A DNA stretch of 64,000 nt from Pisolithus tinctorius (Eukaryota > Basidiomycota > Agaricomycetes > Boletales > Pisolithaceae). Positions 33,591 through 45,578 of the stretch are shown one piece after another. The stretch's first letter is position 1. Each line of letters begins with the position of its first letter. Position numbers and translations under genes: made by a program. The notes beneath the pieces were generated by a model, which was not told where the DNA came from, did not search any database, and saw nothing but the letters and a program-made list of their open reading frames with translations. The DNA lies in contig JANFAH010000022.1 of NCBI GenBank assembly GCA_024663395.1, positions 868,001 to 932,000 of the forward strand. Direction: 5' to 3'.

Positions 33591-35897
33591 AGGTAGTCAA
33601 ACTGCGAAACTGGTGAACATCACATGATCAGAGTGACAAAAGCATGACAACAAAATAACTGAAGAATGATGCTAGTTTTCATTGATGTGAAAACTAGGAT
33701 TTATGGGAAGAGAGTATTAGAACAGGAACTAGTTTTTAAAATTGATGTATGTATCTATGGAAGTGAGCCATTTCAATGCCGGGATGTAAGATACCGAGAG
33801 TACTATATACTTTTGAACTCCACACAACTGGCCGCTGTTGCTGAACCTACTGCTGAAGTGCCCACCTGCTACACCTGCATGGGGCGACACAAATGAAGTT
33901 GTGTTGCATCAACGAGCAACATTCTGCAGTGGCATCAATCTAAGAAGTTTCAAATTAGTGTATCTCAGTATGGGGACAAAGAAAATGCAGGTGATATCAC
34001 CTCGAGAAGGCCAAGAATCTGACAGAACTTGCAGATGTCCTCTGATAGGCTACCACTCAAACCAACAGGCAGTGTCGAAGGGTCTTCCAGTGGGCCTTTC
34101 CATATGGGTGGATCTGATGAAGTATGACCTGGGACCTGTAATGATGACAGCACAGCCATCACCAATCCAACCCAGACCGTTGAGGCATGGGCTGGCATAA
34201 GCAGTGGGGACACTGCAGATCAGGCTCAACCAGGTCTTGTCGAGGAGGTTAAAGACTCACCTCCACCATGGCCCTGTATGGACTTCTGTCACATGGCTGG
34301 CACAATTGAGGGGGAGGTATCTTTTGATGACATCGTTGCAGAGAGTGAAGCGGAGAGTAGTGAAGAGGAGGGCCTTGGCAATGGTGGAGATAATGAGGAG
34401 GATAATGGAAATAATGAGGGGGGTGATGAACATGATTACCAATTTGAGCTGCAAAAGCCACCAAGCATCCTGGAAGCTTGGACAGCTCTGGAAGATCTTC
34501 AGAACCTTCTAAAGCCCCCTCGCCAAGATCAGACAGGATATAAGGACCTGAACCTACCCACACTATTGCAGGAACGACTCACCCACATGAAGGACTTCCT
34601 GTGGCTGTATACAGATGTGTGCAGTGATGGGATGACCCATTCTGCAAATCTTGTGGGTGGTCAGTGGACGAAGGCAGCAAATCAAGTGGCACATGATGCA
34701 GGGAAAGTGAAGGGGGATTACCTTTCACATTGTCTTTGTAGCTGGTCAAAGGCATACATCAAAACCTGGGCACTTCCCCATAGCATGCCATCCAAAAAGT
34801 TCTTGCAAATTGCAGATGAAACACTTGCAGCAGAGCTGCAGCTGCACTTGCAGAGTATTGGCAAATACATTCATGCACAGGATCTAGTCAATTATCTCAG
34901 CAATACTGAGAATCAAACTCGCCTTGGATTCAAAAAAGCAATCTCTTTGAAAACTGCACAGCACTGGATGGGGCAGCTTGGCTATCGGTGGAAGAAAGAG
35001 CCAAAGGGTCAATATTCAGATGGTCACAAACATAGTGATGTGGTTACTTACCACCAGACCATCTTCATTCCAACCTGGTGTCACTATCAGCCATGGATGC
35101 AAGTGTGGAACTACAAGAACCCAATGATTGTGGAATCAACACTACCTTCCCCTTCTGGATGACACATTGTTGTTTGGTTTCATGATGAGTCAACATTTTA
35201 TGCCAATGATCACCACAAACAGCACTGGGTCCATGACAATGAAACTGCAGCTTTGCATCCAAAAGGGGAGGGGGCTTCGGTCATGGTCTCAGACTTTGTC
35301 TCTGCGGATTATGGCTGGCTTCGCTCACCTGATGGGAAAGAGAGCTCTTGTGTCCTCTTCAAAGCAGGAAAGGCATGTGATGGCTACTTCAAGAATGAGG
35401 ATGTCTTGGCTCAAACAGAAAAAGCGATGGATATTCTGCAAAAGACTTATCCTGATGACAATCATGTTTTCATCTTTGACAATGCAACTACACACCTGAA
35501 ACAAGCTGACAATGCACTCTCTGCCTGCAAGATGCCCAAAAACCCATCAAAGACATGGGGGATTTGGGTAAACTCAAAGGATCATGACAGTCAAGCTGTT
35601 CATGGGGTGGGTGGGAAATCTGTGAGGGAAAAGATACGCATGACAGATGGATGGCTCCCAAATGGCAACACACAGCCCCTTTATTTCCCTGATGGGCATG
35701 AGAAGGCTGGGTGGTTTAAGGGGATGGCACAGATCCTAGTGGAGCATGGCTATGAGAATGCACATAAACTTCCCACTGAATGCAAGGATTTCAAATGTCT
35801 GGGTGGCACAATTGACTGCTGCTGTTGGCGCTTGATGTTTAATCAGCCCAATTTTGCAAATGTTGATTCACTCCTTGAGTCTTTGTGTCACATGCGG

Positions 35898-37745
35898 TGT
35901 CACACACCAAAGGTGTTGTGGACATGGTTACAGCTGACTCTGCCTAACTCGTTGACGAGTTGCACACAATGCCCAAGCATGCAGATGAAGACTAAAGGCC
36001 TCATGCATAGAAAGACTGTTGGATGTGAACAGTCATCCTTTGCACAAGAACGAGTCGTCAGTGCTAAAGAGAAAAGAGGAAGCAAGTTAAGCACACATTA
36101 AAGGTTTTTAGCACCCGTGTACGGCATTCCGATTTTCATCATATCTCCACCATTTCTAAAGATATCGACTCCATTCCCACACTCACTTAAAGTGCTCAGC
36201 CCCACAATTCTTCCTTCCAAATTTGGAGAGGATCCTCACACCCTGTGCATTTCTACAGCACTCCATCCATCAGATGCTCATTTCGCTAAGTCCATCAATC
36301 ATGGCCACCTCTTCATCAATCATCTTGCTTGTCTCATTTGCCAGAGACAGTGGCTACATATATCTGCCAGGTGTTCCCACCAGCTTCCATCCTGAAGCCC
36401 CCTGGTTCATCCCGTTGTTGTCAGCCCCATCTCATCCCATGCAGCTTGGTCAGCATGTTCTCCTTGTCAGTATGACTTCCAGAAGGACATTCTTTGGTCG
36501 CCTCAGGTCTGTCACTCAGTTAGAAAGGTCTTATGTGGTTGTTTCAGTCTCCCCAGTTGATGAAGCATATGGATCATTCCTCCCTGCTCCCTGCACCATC
36601 TTTATTCCAGTCTCGTCCATCATTCTTCCCGCATTGTGACAGCTGCAGTATGGTCTACTGTTCTCCAGCCTCCCTGATCACATTCATGATGAGTATGACA
36701 TGCATCTTGCCTTCCTACTGCAAGATCCAGCAGAAGACATCCCTCCTTCTCCTCCTCCTCCATCAGAGCCCCATTCATGAAGTTTTTGTTAACTTTGCTG
36801 AGAGGATGAAAGGGTGGGAGATGCGATTGCATATGCTCTCATTGCCCCACAGACCCCCAACGCCCTAGCCCCTTTTGACACCTGACTCATGCCCTTCAAT
36901 TCTGGAGTTAATATTTCCCTATCTGGAAACACCATCCATCTGTCATGCTGTCTTTGGATCCAGAGATGTCTCTGCTGAGATCTAACTTGCATTGCCACCC
37001 CCTAATGTGATATCAGTGCGCTTACTCAGTTTCTGATTCTATTTGACTTTTTTTGTGATATTTTGACTATCCTTGACTCATTCATTGCCAATACTTACCA
37101 ATCTTCTTTGCTTGCTTACTTTTCATTTCTCACTTACTCATCATGATTACCCAGTCCTTACTCATTACTTACCAAGTGTTTGTGCCTTGTTTGTCACAAG
37201 CTGTGCTCCCCCCACAGTATATAAACCCCCATGTACTTAGCTACCAAAAAAGCAATCAGAAGCAATCCAGAAGTCAGCTCAGCTCAGCATATCTTGTCAT
37301 CAACAGTTGAGGCTCATTCGGAAGAGTCTATCTGTCTTCATTCATATACTTGGTAGTTGAGGCTCATTCAGAAGAGTCTATCTGCCTCCATCATTCATCT
37401 GAAGCTTCCTCTTAGTCAGCAACCTCTTGCTTAGTCATTCTTCTACTCCTGCATAACTCGTCATCGACTTGTGCCAGGAGCATATTCTATCAAAGTCTAT
37501 TACTCCCAAGTCCTTTCAGCTGAACACCCCTGCTCTGTTCAGCATCCCCTTCTCAATCAGCATTCATTCATCCTCTCCTGCGTAACTTGTCGACGACTTG
37601 CGCTAGGAGCACCCTCCCATTGAAGTTTCCCCCTCTTAGGTTTCTGCACTCCAGGTTCCACAGAGGCAAACCACCACTCGCACTTTATTTGTCTTTGGTG
37701 TTGGATTTGTTTGGTTTATACCAGCAGTCCACACTTTGACTCACA
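35898..37745 (+). mobile_element. 1,848-bp TG...CA element (solo-LTR-like), copy 2
   Basis: The element starts TGTCACACACCAAAGGTGTT and ends CTTTGACTCACA, with GCGG at 35,894-35,897 repeated at 37,746-37,749. Removing it and one GCGG restores the transposase codons. A TATATAAA box lies at about 37,219. It is followed by two direct copies of GTTGAGGCTCATTCGGAAGA-like sequence (37,305 and 37,356). It is homologous end to end with 28,549-30,359 in the opposite orientation, with clear divergence, so the two are independent old insertions. Confidence 0.8.
36301..36780 (+). pseudogene. second copy of the LTR-borne reading frame, one internal TGA
   Basis: This frame starts at the same ATG as the other copy (MATSSSIILLVSFARDSGYI). 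It keeps FVSMTSRRTFFGRLRSV and ERSYVVVSVSPVDEAYGSF and ends with the same Pro/Ser-rich SEPHS tail at 36,778-36,780. A TGA at 36,637-36,639 interrupts it after SSIILPAL. Apart from this the two frames are the same length, with mostly conservative replacements. This suggests the ancestor was coding. Confidence 0.5.
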
Positions 37746-38351
37746 GCGGGGTTTTAATGTAGTCTTCCTGCCAAAATTCCACTGTGAGCTGAATTTTATT
37801 GAGCAGTGCTGGGGATATGCAAAGCAGGTCTACCAGGCAAAACCCCAGTCATCATCAGAAACCATCCTTGAGCAAAATGTCATCAACTCTCTTGAAACAG
37901 TCCCTCTGGAATCCATAAGGCAGTGAGTCTGGGTCTGTCATTACTCATCAATTTTTGCTGACATTTGACAGCTTTGCTATCAGGTCAGCACAGTTTATTG
38001 ATGCCTACCACAAAGGGCTTGATGGGAGACAAGCTGCATGGGCCATTAAGAAATACAGGGGCCACCATGTTATTCCTCAAAGCATCCTCAAAGAACTTGA
38101 CAATCTTATCCCAGCTTAAATATATCTTATTTGCCTACTGATCAAACTAATAGTATTGCCCTTTATTTTTGATACCTACATCTAATCATGTTTTCAACTC
38201 CACCTTCAATGTATGCATCAGTCTTGCAGTGTCACACCTTGTCACAGCACGTGATGTTCGTCGGTTTCGCAGTACGACTACCTTACAGATTTTCCGACAG
38301 TAGACTATATTCTCTGTACGCTACGTGCCTCCGCTACTGAGAATTGCCAAC

Positions 38352-39345
38352 AGTGCAAACATGTGTGTTAGCAGAAGCGTCTCTTTCTGAAACGTGAATT
38401 GTGACCTATTCAACCATAATCACAATGTGCCGGCTTCTCCAGTACGTGGGAAGGGCGGGAAGCACTAACTTGGAAGACGTCCTTGCACTCTCCGTGAATC
38501 GAGACCACAGACCGTCCGCAACAACGGACGGCATAGAGGTTAACTTCTCTTGCAGAGAACTTGTCCAAGGTTGCTTTGGATGGCCAATTGCCAGAACAGC
38601 ATCATATACGCGATGTACTGAAGAATCTTGCTGGACAGAAAGTCAGTAGGCAACCTTTAAATACGCAGAAGACTTACATGTTGGTTTTGCTGGGAGATGA
38701 AGAGTCGCAAATTGAATGCAAATGCTGATTGATCCATTTGGATCTTTGAAACGGAAGGAGCGGTATTCGTTGGTTTTGTCCAACAACCAAGAACGGAGCT
38801 TCGGATAGCGTTTTCCATTCTGTCTCAGGGATTATATTGTGGAGGGGATAAACTTCGCTAGGGACATTAGCTTCCGCATTATAAGGAGGAACCAAACGCG
38901 TGCTATCAGCCGTGGCCTGAGCCTCCTCTGATGACCCTCCTAATTAGGTCGAAGCGATATAGAGAGAACGGAAAAGCGAACCTTTGGACGGCAGAGCCTG
39001 AGTGCTCTTTTGTATGCTCTCCTGCAGATGATCTACCACAGTTTCCATGGCAGAAACATCGACCTTATTCCGCTCCTGTGCCTTGATGGCCAGTTTGGCC
39101 TTTTTGGTACCAAACGACTCACCCAGTGCAGAGGCTTCCCTTGAACTATCACCAACAAGGTCAGTGAACCCACCGAGAACACGCCCCAGTTGCGATTTAG
39201 GCTGGGTGGACAGCACAATGGAGGCCTTTCCGTCGTGTCCAGCTTCACCGCGCTTACGCTCATATGCTTGTTTGAAACTGAGAGCCACAGTTTCAGAGGA
39301 TTTTGAATCCACAACAAGTTGTAAGGTCGGCGCTAGCCCCGGCAC
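38352..39345 (-). pseudogene. RPA49: RNA polymerase I subunit A49, unit 1 copy, internally deleted and 3'-truncated
   Basis: Minus-strand sequence is 90% or more identical by eye to the fuller copy at 50,534-51,905. An N-terminal piece (LQLVVDSKSSE, VLSTQPKSQLG) is fused directly to the block starting ALGESFGTKKAKLAIKAQER. It continues through the DNA-binding region (IPETEWKTLSEAPFLVVG, QRSKWINQHLHSICDSSSP) and part of the C-terminal winged-helix domain. About 430 bp holding parts of exons 1-3 are missing. The gene breaks off near 38,352, about 70 bp from the DDE transposon, so the last three exons are lost. Not functional. Confidence 0.8.
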
Positions 39346-39515
39346 ATGAATCTATTCATCTGATTATTCTATGCTAAAGGTCAACATCTAGGCCCGGTGC
39401 CGCTCGCCCTACGACGTTGTACAGATTGCTACCATAGTCATTTCAGTTTGGGTCCATCTGCCGGGGCGCTGCGACTGCGAACGTGTTGCTTGCTCATTTT
39501 TTCCTTTCTGCCACG

Positions 39516-40377
39516 ATGTCCAAAGCTTGGTCTCGGAGTTAGAGCCCTTCCTCAGCTACTGCTCTCAAGCCGGAAGACTTAATTTTCACCAAAGAACGGC
39601 CCTGCCCAGCGAACCGGTGCGCATCCCTCCGCGGCTGTGATGAGGGACCAGTCGAAGAGAAAGGAGATTGGTTTTGGCGACATTAGGAGATGCACTTGCG
39701 GAGGTGTCAGCGTCCGCTGATGGAGGAAACGGGGTGCGCAGTTGAACCACTGTCGAAAGGGGGTATATGCCCTTGTGATGACAAGATGTGTTAAGAAACT
39801 TTCATTGATCCAATGAAAGAACATGCAATTAGCTGAGCGAGGACAAGTAGCATCAATGAGGCTGACATGCTACAGGAGGTTATTCGGAACACCTAAAGAG
39901 ACGGAGGAAGGCCCGTTAACGGAATGGAACATTGCTACCACATGAAATTGCTTACCCTCATTACACCCATCAATGCCACGCGAATGCAGCTGAGGATGAT
40001 CACTGTGACGAGTGCCAGACTGATTTTTCTCGAGAGAGGCATATAGGCTACTCCAGGTGTTTGGCATGCGCCGTCCGAAGGTAGGGGTGAGATGAGGTCC
40101 ACAAGAACAAGCGCGATTACATCGCCATAGGACGATGAGCCGACAGTTGAGGATGGCGGAGATAGGAGGTTGATCGCGGACGAGGAAGCATGTGAGCAGA
40201 AAGTGGAATAGCATCAGATGTGTGGTGGCCGGTTGTGGGAGGCCACTACTGGGATCCTGGAGTTGAGGTGAAAGGTGCTGTAGGCAGGCCACTGTACATA
40301 CAGCCGCTTCTGCAGAAACGCATGTACTCGGTAAACTTGACACCCTGCTTGCAAGCACAGGAGACCGACCTCAGTGA
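39516..40377 (+). pseudogene. gene X, unit 1 copy, unknown product
   Basis: This is the counterpart of 52,088-52,941 and is divergent from the A49 gene. The ATG at 39,516 opens a frame that meets TAG after MSKAWSRS, whereas the unit 2 copy stays open. Further plus-strand pieces shared with unit 2 are LKPEDLIFTKERPCPANRCA, RRLFGTPKETEEGPLTEWNI and a C-terminal block HTAASAETHVLGKLDTLLAS, ending with TGA at 40,375. I recognise no family. A minus-strand frame over 39,870-40,358 is also open in both copies, but the plus-strand pieces have intron-like joints and shared stops, so I prefer the plus strand. Confidence 0.35.
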
Positions 40378-40650
40378 TCGACGGCCAACATGAGAGGTGC
40401 AGAGGACGTGCTAACCCTAACCCAACAAAGGCTTGTTATTGGCGGACAGTCATCGACCAGTGCCGAAGCCGCCACCACGCAGACAACAATGCACGACGAT
40501 AATGAATAAGGGTAAGGCCAGAAGGGAAAGCCCACGGCAAAGGTAGACACCGAACAAGCATCAGCAGCGGACCTCTCGTTTACCCGCCCGACCCAGCCAG
40601 TAGCGGTGCGGAGCGACCGTTCCGCATCGAGCACTCATGACGTTTTCAGA

Positions 40651-43174
40651 CCGAGATCATTGCGGCAGCGCAGGAGGTGACCTTTCTGCCATCCGAGAAC
40701 TGGTCAAATCCGGAAAAGCAACCGTCAATGATAGAGACAGTCAAAACCTGTAGGTGTTCGCTGTTCATTTACACACATTCCCATAGTACGCCTCTCCATT
40801 ACGCGCAGCTAGCTACTTGCCGTTACCTCATAGAGCAAGGTGCAGAAGTAGATGCGGTTGAGGGCGATTTACAAGCTACCCCTTTGCAGCGGGCTGCACG
40901 AAACGGGCACCTCTGCGTGATCCATCTCCTGATATCCCGTAACGCAGATCCAAATTTCACTGACACCCAAGGGTACAATGCTCTCTACCTTGTTACCCAT
41001 TCATCTTCCGTCATGCCGCTGCTATACCTTCTTCACCAACCCGTTAACGTTGATTCTCGTGATATGCAGGGACACACGCCTTTGATGTGGGCCGCTTACC
41101 AGCGTGATGCATTGTCCGTCGACTTACTGCTGAAACACGGCGCAAACCCGGATCTTAAAGACGATGTCGGCCTGTCGCCGCTACACTGGGCTGTGGTTAG
41201 GGGGAACAGAGCTATTCTTCGCCGACTTGTAGAGGTAGGAGCCGATATCCATGCAAAAGACGCCGAGGGTCACACTCCTAGAGACATGGCTGTCGAACTC
41301 AAAAGCTTCGGCGCCTGGAAGCGTTCCATGGAGGAGGGTGGTATGAATGAATTCGGTGTCAAGAAGGCAAAGCCCTTGAGTGAAGTAGGTCTTGTTTATT
41401 AGTGCAAAGTCTCCTCTGACGCTGGCCCTAGAGAAATACTCGTATTGCAATTTTTGTCTTACCTGCGCTATTCCTCTATATCATATTTACCACCCTGTCA
41501 ATCTTGCCATGGTATACTGGAAGGGTACTGGCTATGGCGGAATTTTTCGCTCTTCCTCATGTGAGTTATTTCTTTGCTACGGGATATGGTTTATTGTCTT
41601 CTCGAGCAGATCGTTACCCGTGTACTCTTGAACAAAGATTCGTACGTGGAGACTGTTAACCAAAGTCCATATTTCGCGGGTATCATCGCGGGTTCGATGA
41701 CATGGGTTGGCTATGCTTGGCTCACAAGATTAATTACACGTAAGCTTACTTACTGTTAAGTGCTACGGTGTGCGACTTATTTATTCGATCAGAGCCTCCA
41801 AACCACCCGTTCATCCATCTGGCATTCGCACTGAATATGGGGCTCTGTGTGTATAATTTCTTCCGAGCAATTATGCTCGATCCTGGTACATGTCCTCATC
41901 CAGTCAATGATGGAGAGCTCAAGGCTGTAAGCTGTTCCGTTTCTTAAACCTATGATTATATCATTGGCTTTGTATTGTCGCAGATCATTGAGGACCTTGC
42001 TTCAGAAGGGCGGCTTAATGGTCAAACGTTCTGCATACAATGCATGGTACGTCGTAGGTGTTCCTGCTGCCACTTCAGGATTCCTTAGTTATTTCCTCCA
42101 GGCGAAGAAACCTCTTCGCTAAAAACATTGTCGTATGTGCGATCGGTGTGTGGCTAGAAGTGATCAGTGAGTTTGAGGAGTTGCAACGATTCTTACCAAT
42201 TTACATACCATCCACAGCCATTGTCCATGGATATGGAACTGTGGTGTGACTTGCTAAGACTTCGACATTCAATTTCTCACATTTGCTTTCAGCCGGCTCT
42301 AACAATCACCGACAATTCCTTATGTTTGTCACTACGTTAGTTACGGGCATTATCCTTTTCGACTATTTGACCTATGACTGTAAGTCCACTGAAGCAACGA
42401 AATCTCGCCGTTCTCACTACCTTTCATACAGTCTATGCGTCTGCCACCGCTCCGGACAATATCGCGGCTGACTGCTCTCCTATTTTCTGTGTACCTGCAG
42501 CCATCGATTCCTACCTTCTCTTGGTGTCGCTGTGGTCCACTTTGCAATTACCCTGGACTTCAGTTCTTTTGGTCACACAATTCTGGCATGTTGCTCGCCA
42601 GCTTACAATTCTCGAAGTGTCCAACCTTGATCGCTATGGATCCATGGGTGGTCGCAGTGGTCTTGCGGCTGGCAGTGGAGCCACTGGCATTCAAATGGGT
42701 CACCGTCATCACCACGCTGTGAACAATGACCGAGGAGACGAAGAGAGTGGAGGCGAGGGGGAACCCAAACATCGACACCATCGTGTGGGGTTATGTAAAG
42801 CACTTTCAGCTCCAGGAACTTGTGGAGCATTTCTCCTCAACCTTGTTGGACTCGACCGTTTTACCCGCGGTCGTGCTGCTCACGGCTCGGGTTTTCTTCT
42901 GCTCGTGCCCGGAATCCGTTCGACCTTGGGTTGGTCCGCAATTGTCGAGACTTCTGGACGATGGGGAAGGAAGTGGGGGTGGATTATGGACAGGTATACG
43001 ATGTACCTCCTGAAGGATTCGAGGAGGGGAAAAGGAAGAGAGATGCCGAACGGGGCGAATTTTGAGCGTGACCACGATGGTGGAAGTAGAAGTAAGAGCC
43101 TTCTTGCAAAACTTGGTTTGAGGATGGCTACCAGTTCGAGCCGGAGAGGTTACGAACGACTCAACCAAGTGTGA
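40651..43174 (+). pseudogene. AKR1: DHHC palmitoyltransferase with ankyrin repeats (Akr1-like), unit 2
   Basis: Exons join through GT-AG introns of 37-63 bp: 40,651-40,749, 40,787-41,384, 41,432-41,560, 41,610-41,739, 41,793-41,926, 41,984-42,046, 42,102-42,166, 42,218-42,243, 42,293-42,379 and 42,432-43,174. An earlier first exon probably exists. They encode ankyrin repeats (GHTPLMWAAYQRDALSVDLL), transmembrane segments, CNYNFFRA-type linker, the cysteine-rich domain (KHCRMCDRCVARSD) and DHHCPWIWNC split by an intron, then more membrane spans and a polar tail. Lesions: a missing G after CAGGAG near 40,676, TAA at 42,120-42,122 (Ser in the family) and two compensating frameshifts in the tail (about 42,890 and 43,065). 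So the better copy is also a pseudogene, unless the lesions are sequencing errors. Confidence 0.85.
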
Positions 43175-43221
43175 CTTACTTTCCCTATGTTCGCTGGTTT
43201 TCTTATGCCTTACGTCCGACG

Positions 43222-45578
43222 TGTACACTATCCTGAATTCCTGTCTTATGTAAATTGATCTATAGTACTTTTTGTAAACCATGGAGTTTGTGCACCTAGA
43301 CTATGTAAAGCATGCAAATTCAGGTTTGACATTCTGTACCTGACTGGACAAATATGCAAACCTCAAGTCATCAATGCATGACAGACAATGGAGAAGACTT
43401 TGAACTTTGTCTCTCTCAGAATGTTTGTGGTTGTAATTTCAGAATTCAAGCTGTGGATTGTCTACTACAAGCTTTCCCATCTTAAATATTGTTGGCCATG
43501 TGGTGAAACTAACTAGAGGGGATGCTGTTTCCACCATCAAGACAATTTTCATCTAAATGTGAATCTGTTGAGTTGGCAATCATGATATGACATTGGCCAA
43601 TACTTACTAATCACAGGTATTACCACTATTGTTTACATGCTAAGAGATACAAACTCATGTGCTGAAATGGAAAGACTAGGCAGGTAGCTTGAAACATTCA
43701 TGCCATCTATTGCCATGAGCTGTCTGACTCAAGTCCAGCTCTATGCAAGAACCTCTGGGAATAACTACCCTGGTCCACATTGAGTACCACTGCCCCCAGA
43801 AAGATGGGGGTATCCAAAGTAACAGTCTACCCTTTGGGGCTCTGACCCAGCCATCACTGTGCAACTTGACTGGTTCATTCCTCATAACTGCATCCTCATA
43901 TTGAAGTCCATCAAGAAGTTGTGCAGTGTCATGAATTGCATGTGAAGGGTTTGATGAGAAACAAACAAGGTATGCTGCATCTGCATGCCCCTCCAGAGGA
44001 CAGCCAATTTGCACACCTCTCTCAGCATCCCAGACCTTCACAGTCTTGTCCTCTGAGCCTGAGACAATCATCTTCCCATCAGGGGAGAATGCAACTGAGT
44101 AGACTGACCAAGTATGCCCCTCAAGAGGGCTGCCAATTTGCACATGTCTTGCAACATCCCAGACCCTCACAGTCTTGTCCCAAGAGCCTGAGACAATCCT
44201 CTTCCCATCAGGGGAGAATGCAACTGAGTTGACAAACTCTGTATGCCCCTCAAGAGGGCTGCCAATTTGCACACCTCTCTCAGCATCCCAGACCCTCACA
44301 GTCTTGTCCTCTGAGCCTGAGACAATCCTCTTCCCATCAGGGGAGAATGCAACTGAGGTGACTGACTCTGTATGCCCCTCAAGAGGGCTGCTCATTTGCA
44401 CACCTCTCTCAGCATCCCAGACCCTCACAGTCTTGTCCCAAGAGCCTGAGACAATCCTCTTCCCATCAGGGGAGAATGCAACTGAGTAGACTGACCAAGT
44501 ATGCCCATCAAGAGGGCTGCCAATTTGAACACCTCTCTCAGCATCCCAGACCCTCACAGTGTTGTCCCTTGAGCCTCAGACAATCATCTTCCCATCAGGG
44601 GAGAATGCAACTGAGTTGACTGGTGAAGTATGCCCCTCAAGAGGGCTGCCAATTTGCACACCTCTCTCAGCATCCCAGACCCTCACAGTGTTGTCCCAAG
44701 AGCCTGAGACAATCCTCTTCCCATCAGGGGAGAATGCAACTGAGTTGACAAACTCTGTATGCCCCTCAAGAGGGCTGCCAATTTGGACACCTCTCTCAGC
44801 ATCCCAGACCCTCACAGTCTTGTCCCAAGAGCCTGAGACAATCCTCTTCCCATCAGGGGAGAATGCAACTGAGTTGACTGACTCTGTATGCCCCTCAAGA
44901 GGGCTGCTAATTTGCACACCTCTCTCAGCATCCCAGACCTTCACAGTCTTGTCCCTTGAGCCTGAGACAATCCTCTTCCCATCAGGGGAGAATGCAACTG
45001 ATCTGACTTCAGCATTGTGCCCCTGTAAGGAAAGCTGGACAGCTGGCCAATCTTCAAGTCCTCCAAGAGCAACTTGAACAAGGGATGAGAATTTTGGCAT
45101 GAGCATTTTTGCTACCATGGTATTCAAAGGGGTAAATGGCAGTGCAGAGATGTAAAGGTGTGGAGCACTGTGTGAGATTGCACTGCCAAAGTTGTGAATG
45201 AACTTGATTCCATCTTGTGCCAATGCTATGGTCTCTTCAAAACCACTTTGTGTCTTTGACTTGACATTAGTTGATATCAGATGTGAAAACCAAATACTCA
45301 CAAGCAGCCACATTACAGTACACCTAAGAGCATCTGTAGCATTTCCCAACACACCAAGGAGGCTTAGAGCCTCTAACCAGAAGAGTAGCTCTTCACTTCC
45401 AAGGATACCCTCCACCAATTTTGCAAGTGCAAAGTCAAAAGCTGTCCTCTGCAGATGATGGGCCCAGAACCTGCATGAGTAAGATAGATGGGGTAAAATG
45501 TTTTTGTTGATTCTCTCTTCCAAATCAACAACCTCAGAGTTGCTGAAGTATGAACTTTCAAGTCCACACATATTGAAA
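43222..45578. other. 2.36-kb stretch that appears to lack CpG
   Basis: Reading line by line I find no CG dinucleotide between the ACGTCCGACG cluster ending at 43,221 and GAAACGCAGG at 45,578. Sequence immediately on both sides has many. The stretch covers the DHHC-NLR spacer and the C-terminal half of NLR 2, including all WD40 repeats. In unit 1 the matching part of NLR 1 (16,384-18,986) has only a handful of CpGs. Confidence 0.85.

Larger units (their letters stand above)
34278..38119 (+). pseudogene. DDE transposase, interrupted
   Basis: The coding sequence has an acidic N-terminal region, helix-turn-helix-like blocks (AISLKTAQHWMGQLGYRWKK near 34,940) and a DDE core. The first Asp is in WFHDESTFYAND (about 35,185), the second in VFIFDNATTHLK (about 35,478), and Glu in FHCELNFIEQCWGYAK (about 37,800). 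A Cys-rich insert (ECKDFKC, DCCCWRL) lies between. The tail is AYHKGLDGRQAAWAIKKYRG, ending at TAA 38,117. Lesions: TGA at about 35,161 just before the first Asp block, where CGA fits the family, and the LTR-like element at 35,898 between MR and GF codons. An intron with GTGAGT...TTGACAG lies near 37,922-37,970. Without those two lesions the frame would be continuous. Confidence 0.8.
33591..38283 (+). mobile_element. DDE transposon with both ends and TA target duplication, carrying a nested LTR-like element
   Basis: The left end AGGTAGTCAAACTGCGAAAC (33,591) and the inverted right end AGGTAGTCGTACTGCGAAAC (ending 38,283) match over about 34 bp with a few mismatches, extending to GAACATCAC. 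TA flanks both sides (33,589-33,590 and 38,284-38,285), as in Tc1/mariner/IS630-type elements. Without the 1,848-bp nested insertion and its 4-bp duplication the element is about 2.84 kb and encodes a single DDE transposase. It lies immediately left of the A49 remnant of unit 1. Confidence 0.85.

Noticed and set aside
39870..40358. A minus-strand membrane protein gene opposite gene X (also 52,442-52,918)
   Set aside because: The frame is open in both copies, but the plus strand has consistent short coding blocks, intron-like joints and a shared final stop; the minus-strand protein is Ser/Pro/Cys-rich without family resemblance. Not fully excluded.
40415..40435. Telomere-like CCCTAACCC sequence (also near 52,977)
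   Set aside because: Only one to two repeats, located inside the duplicated block.
43921..45077. Plus-strand open frames opposite the WD40 array of NLR 2
   Set aside because: Same explanation: antisense shadows of the 129-bp coding repeats.
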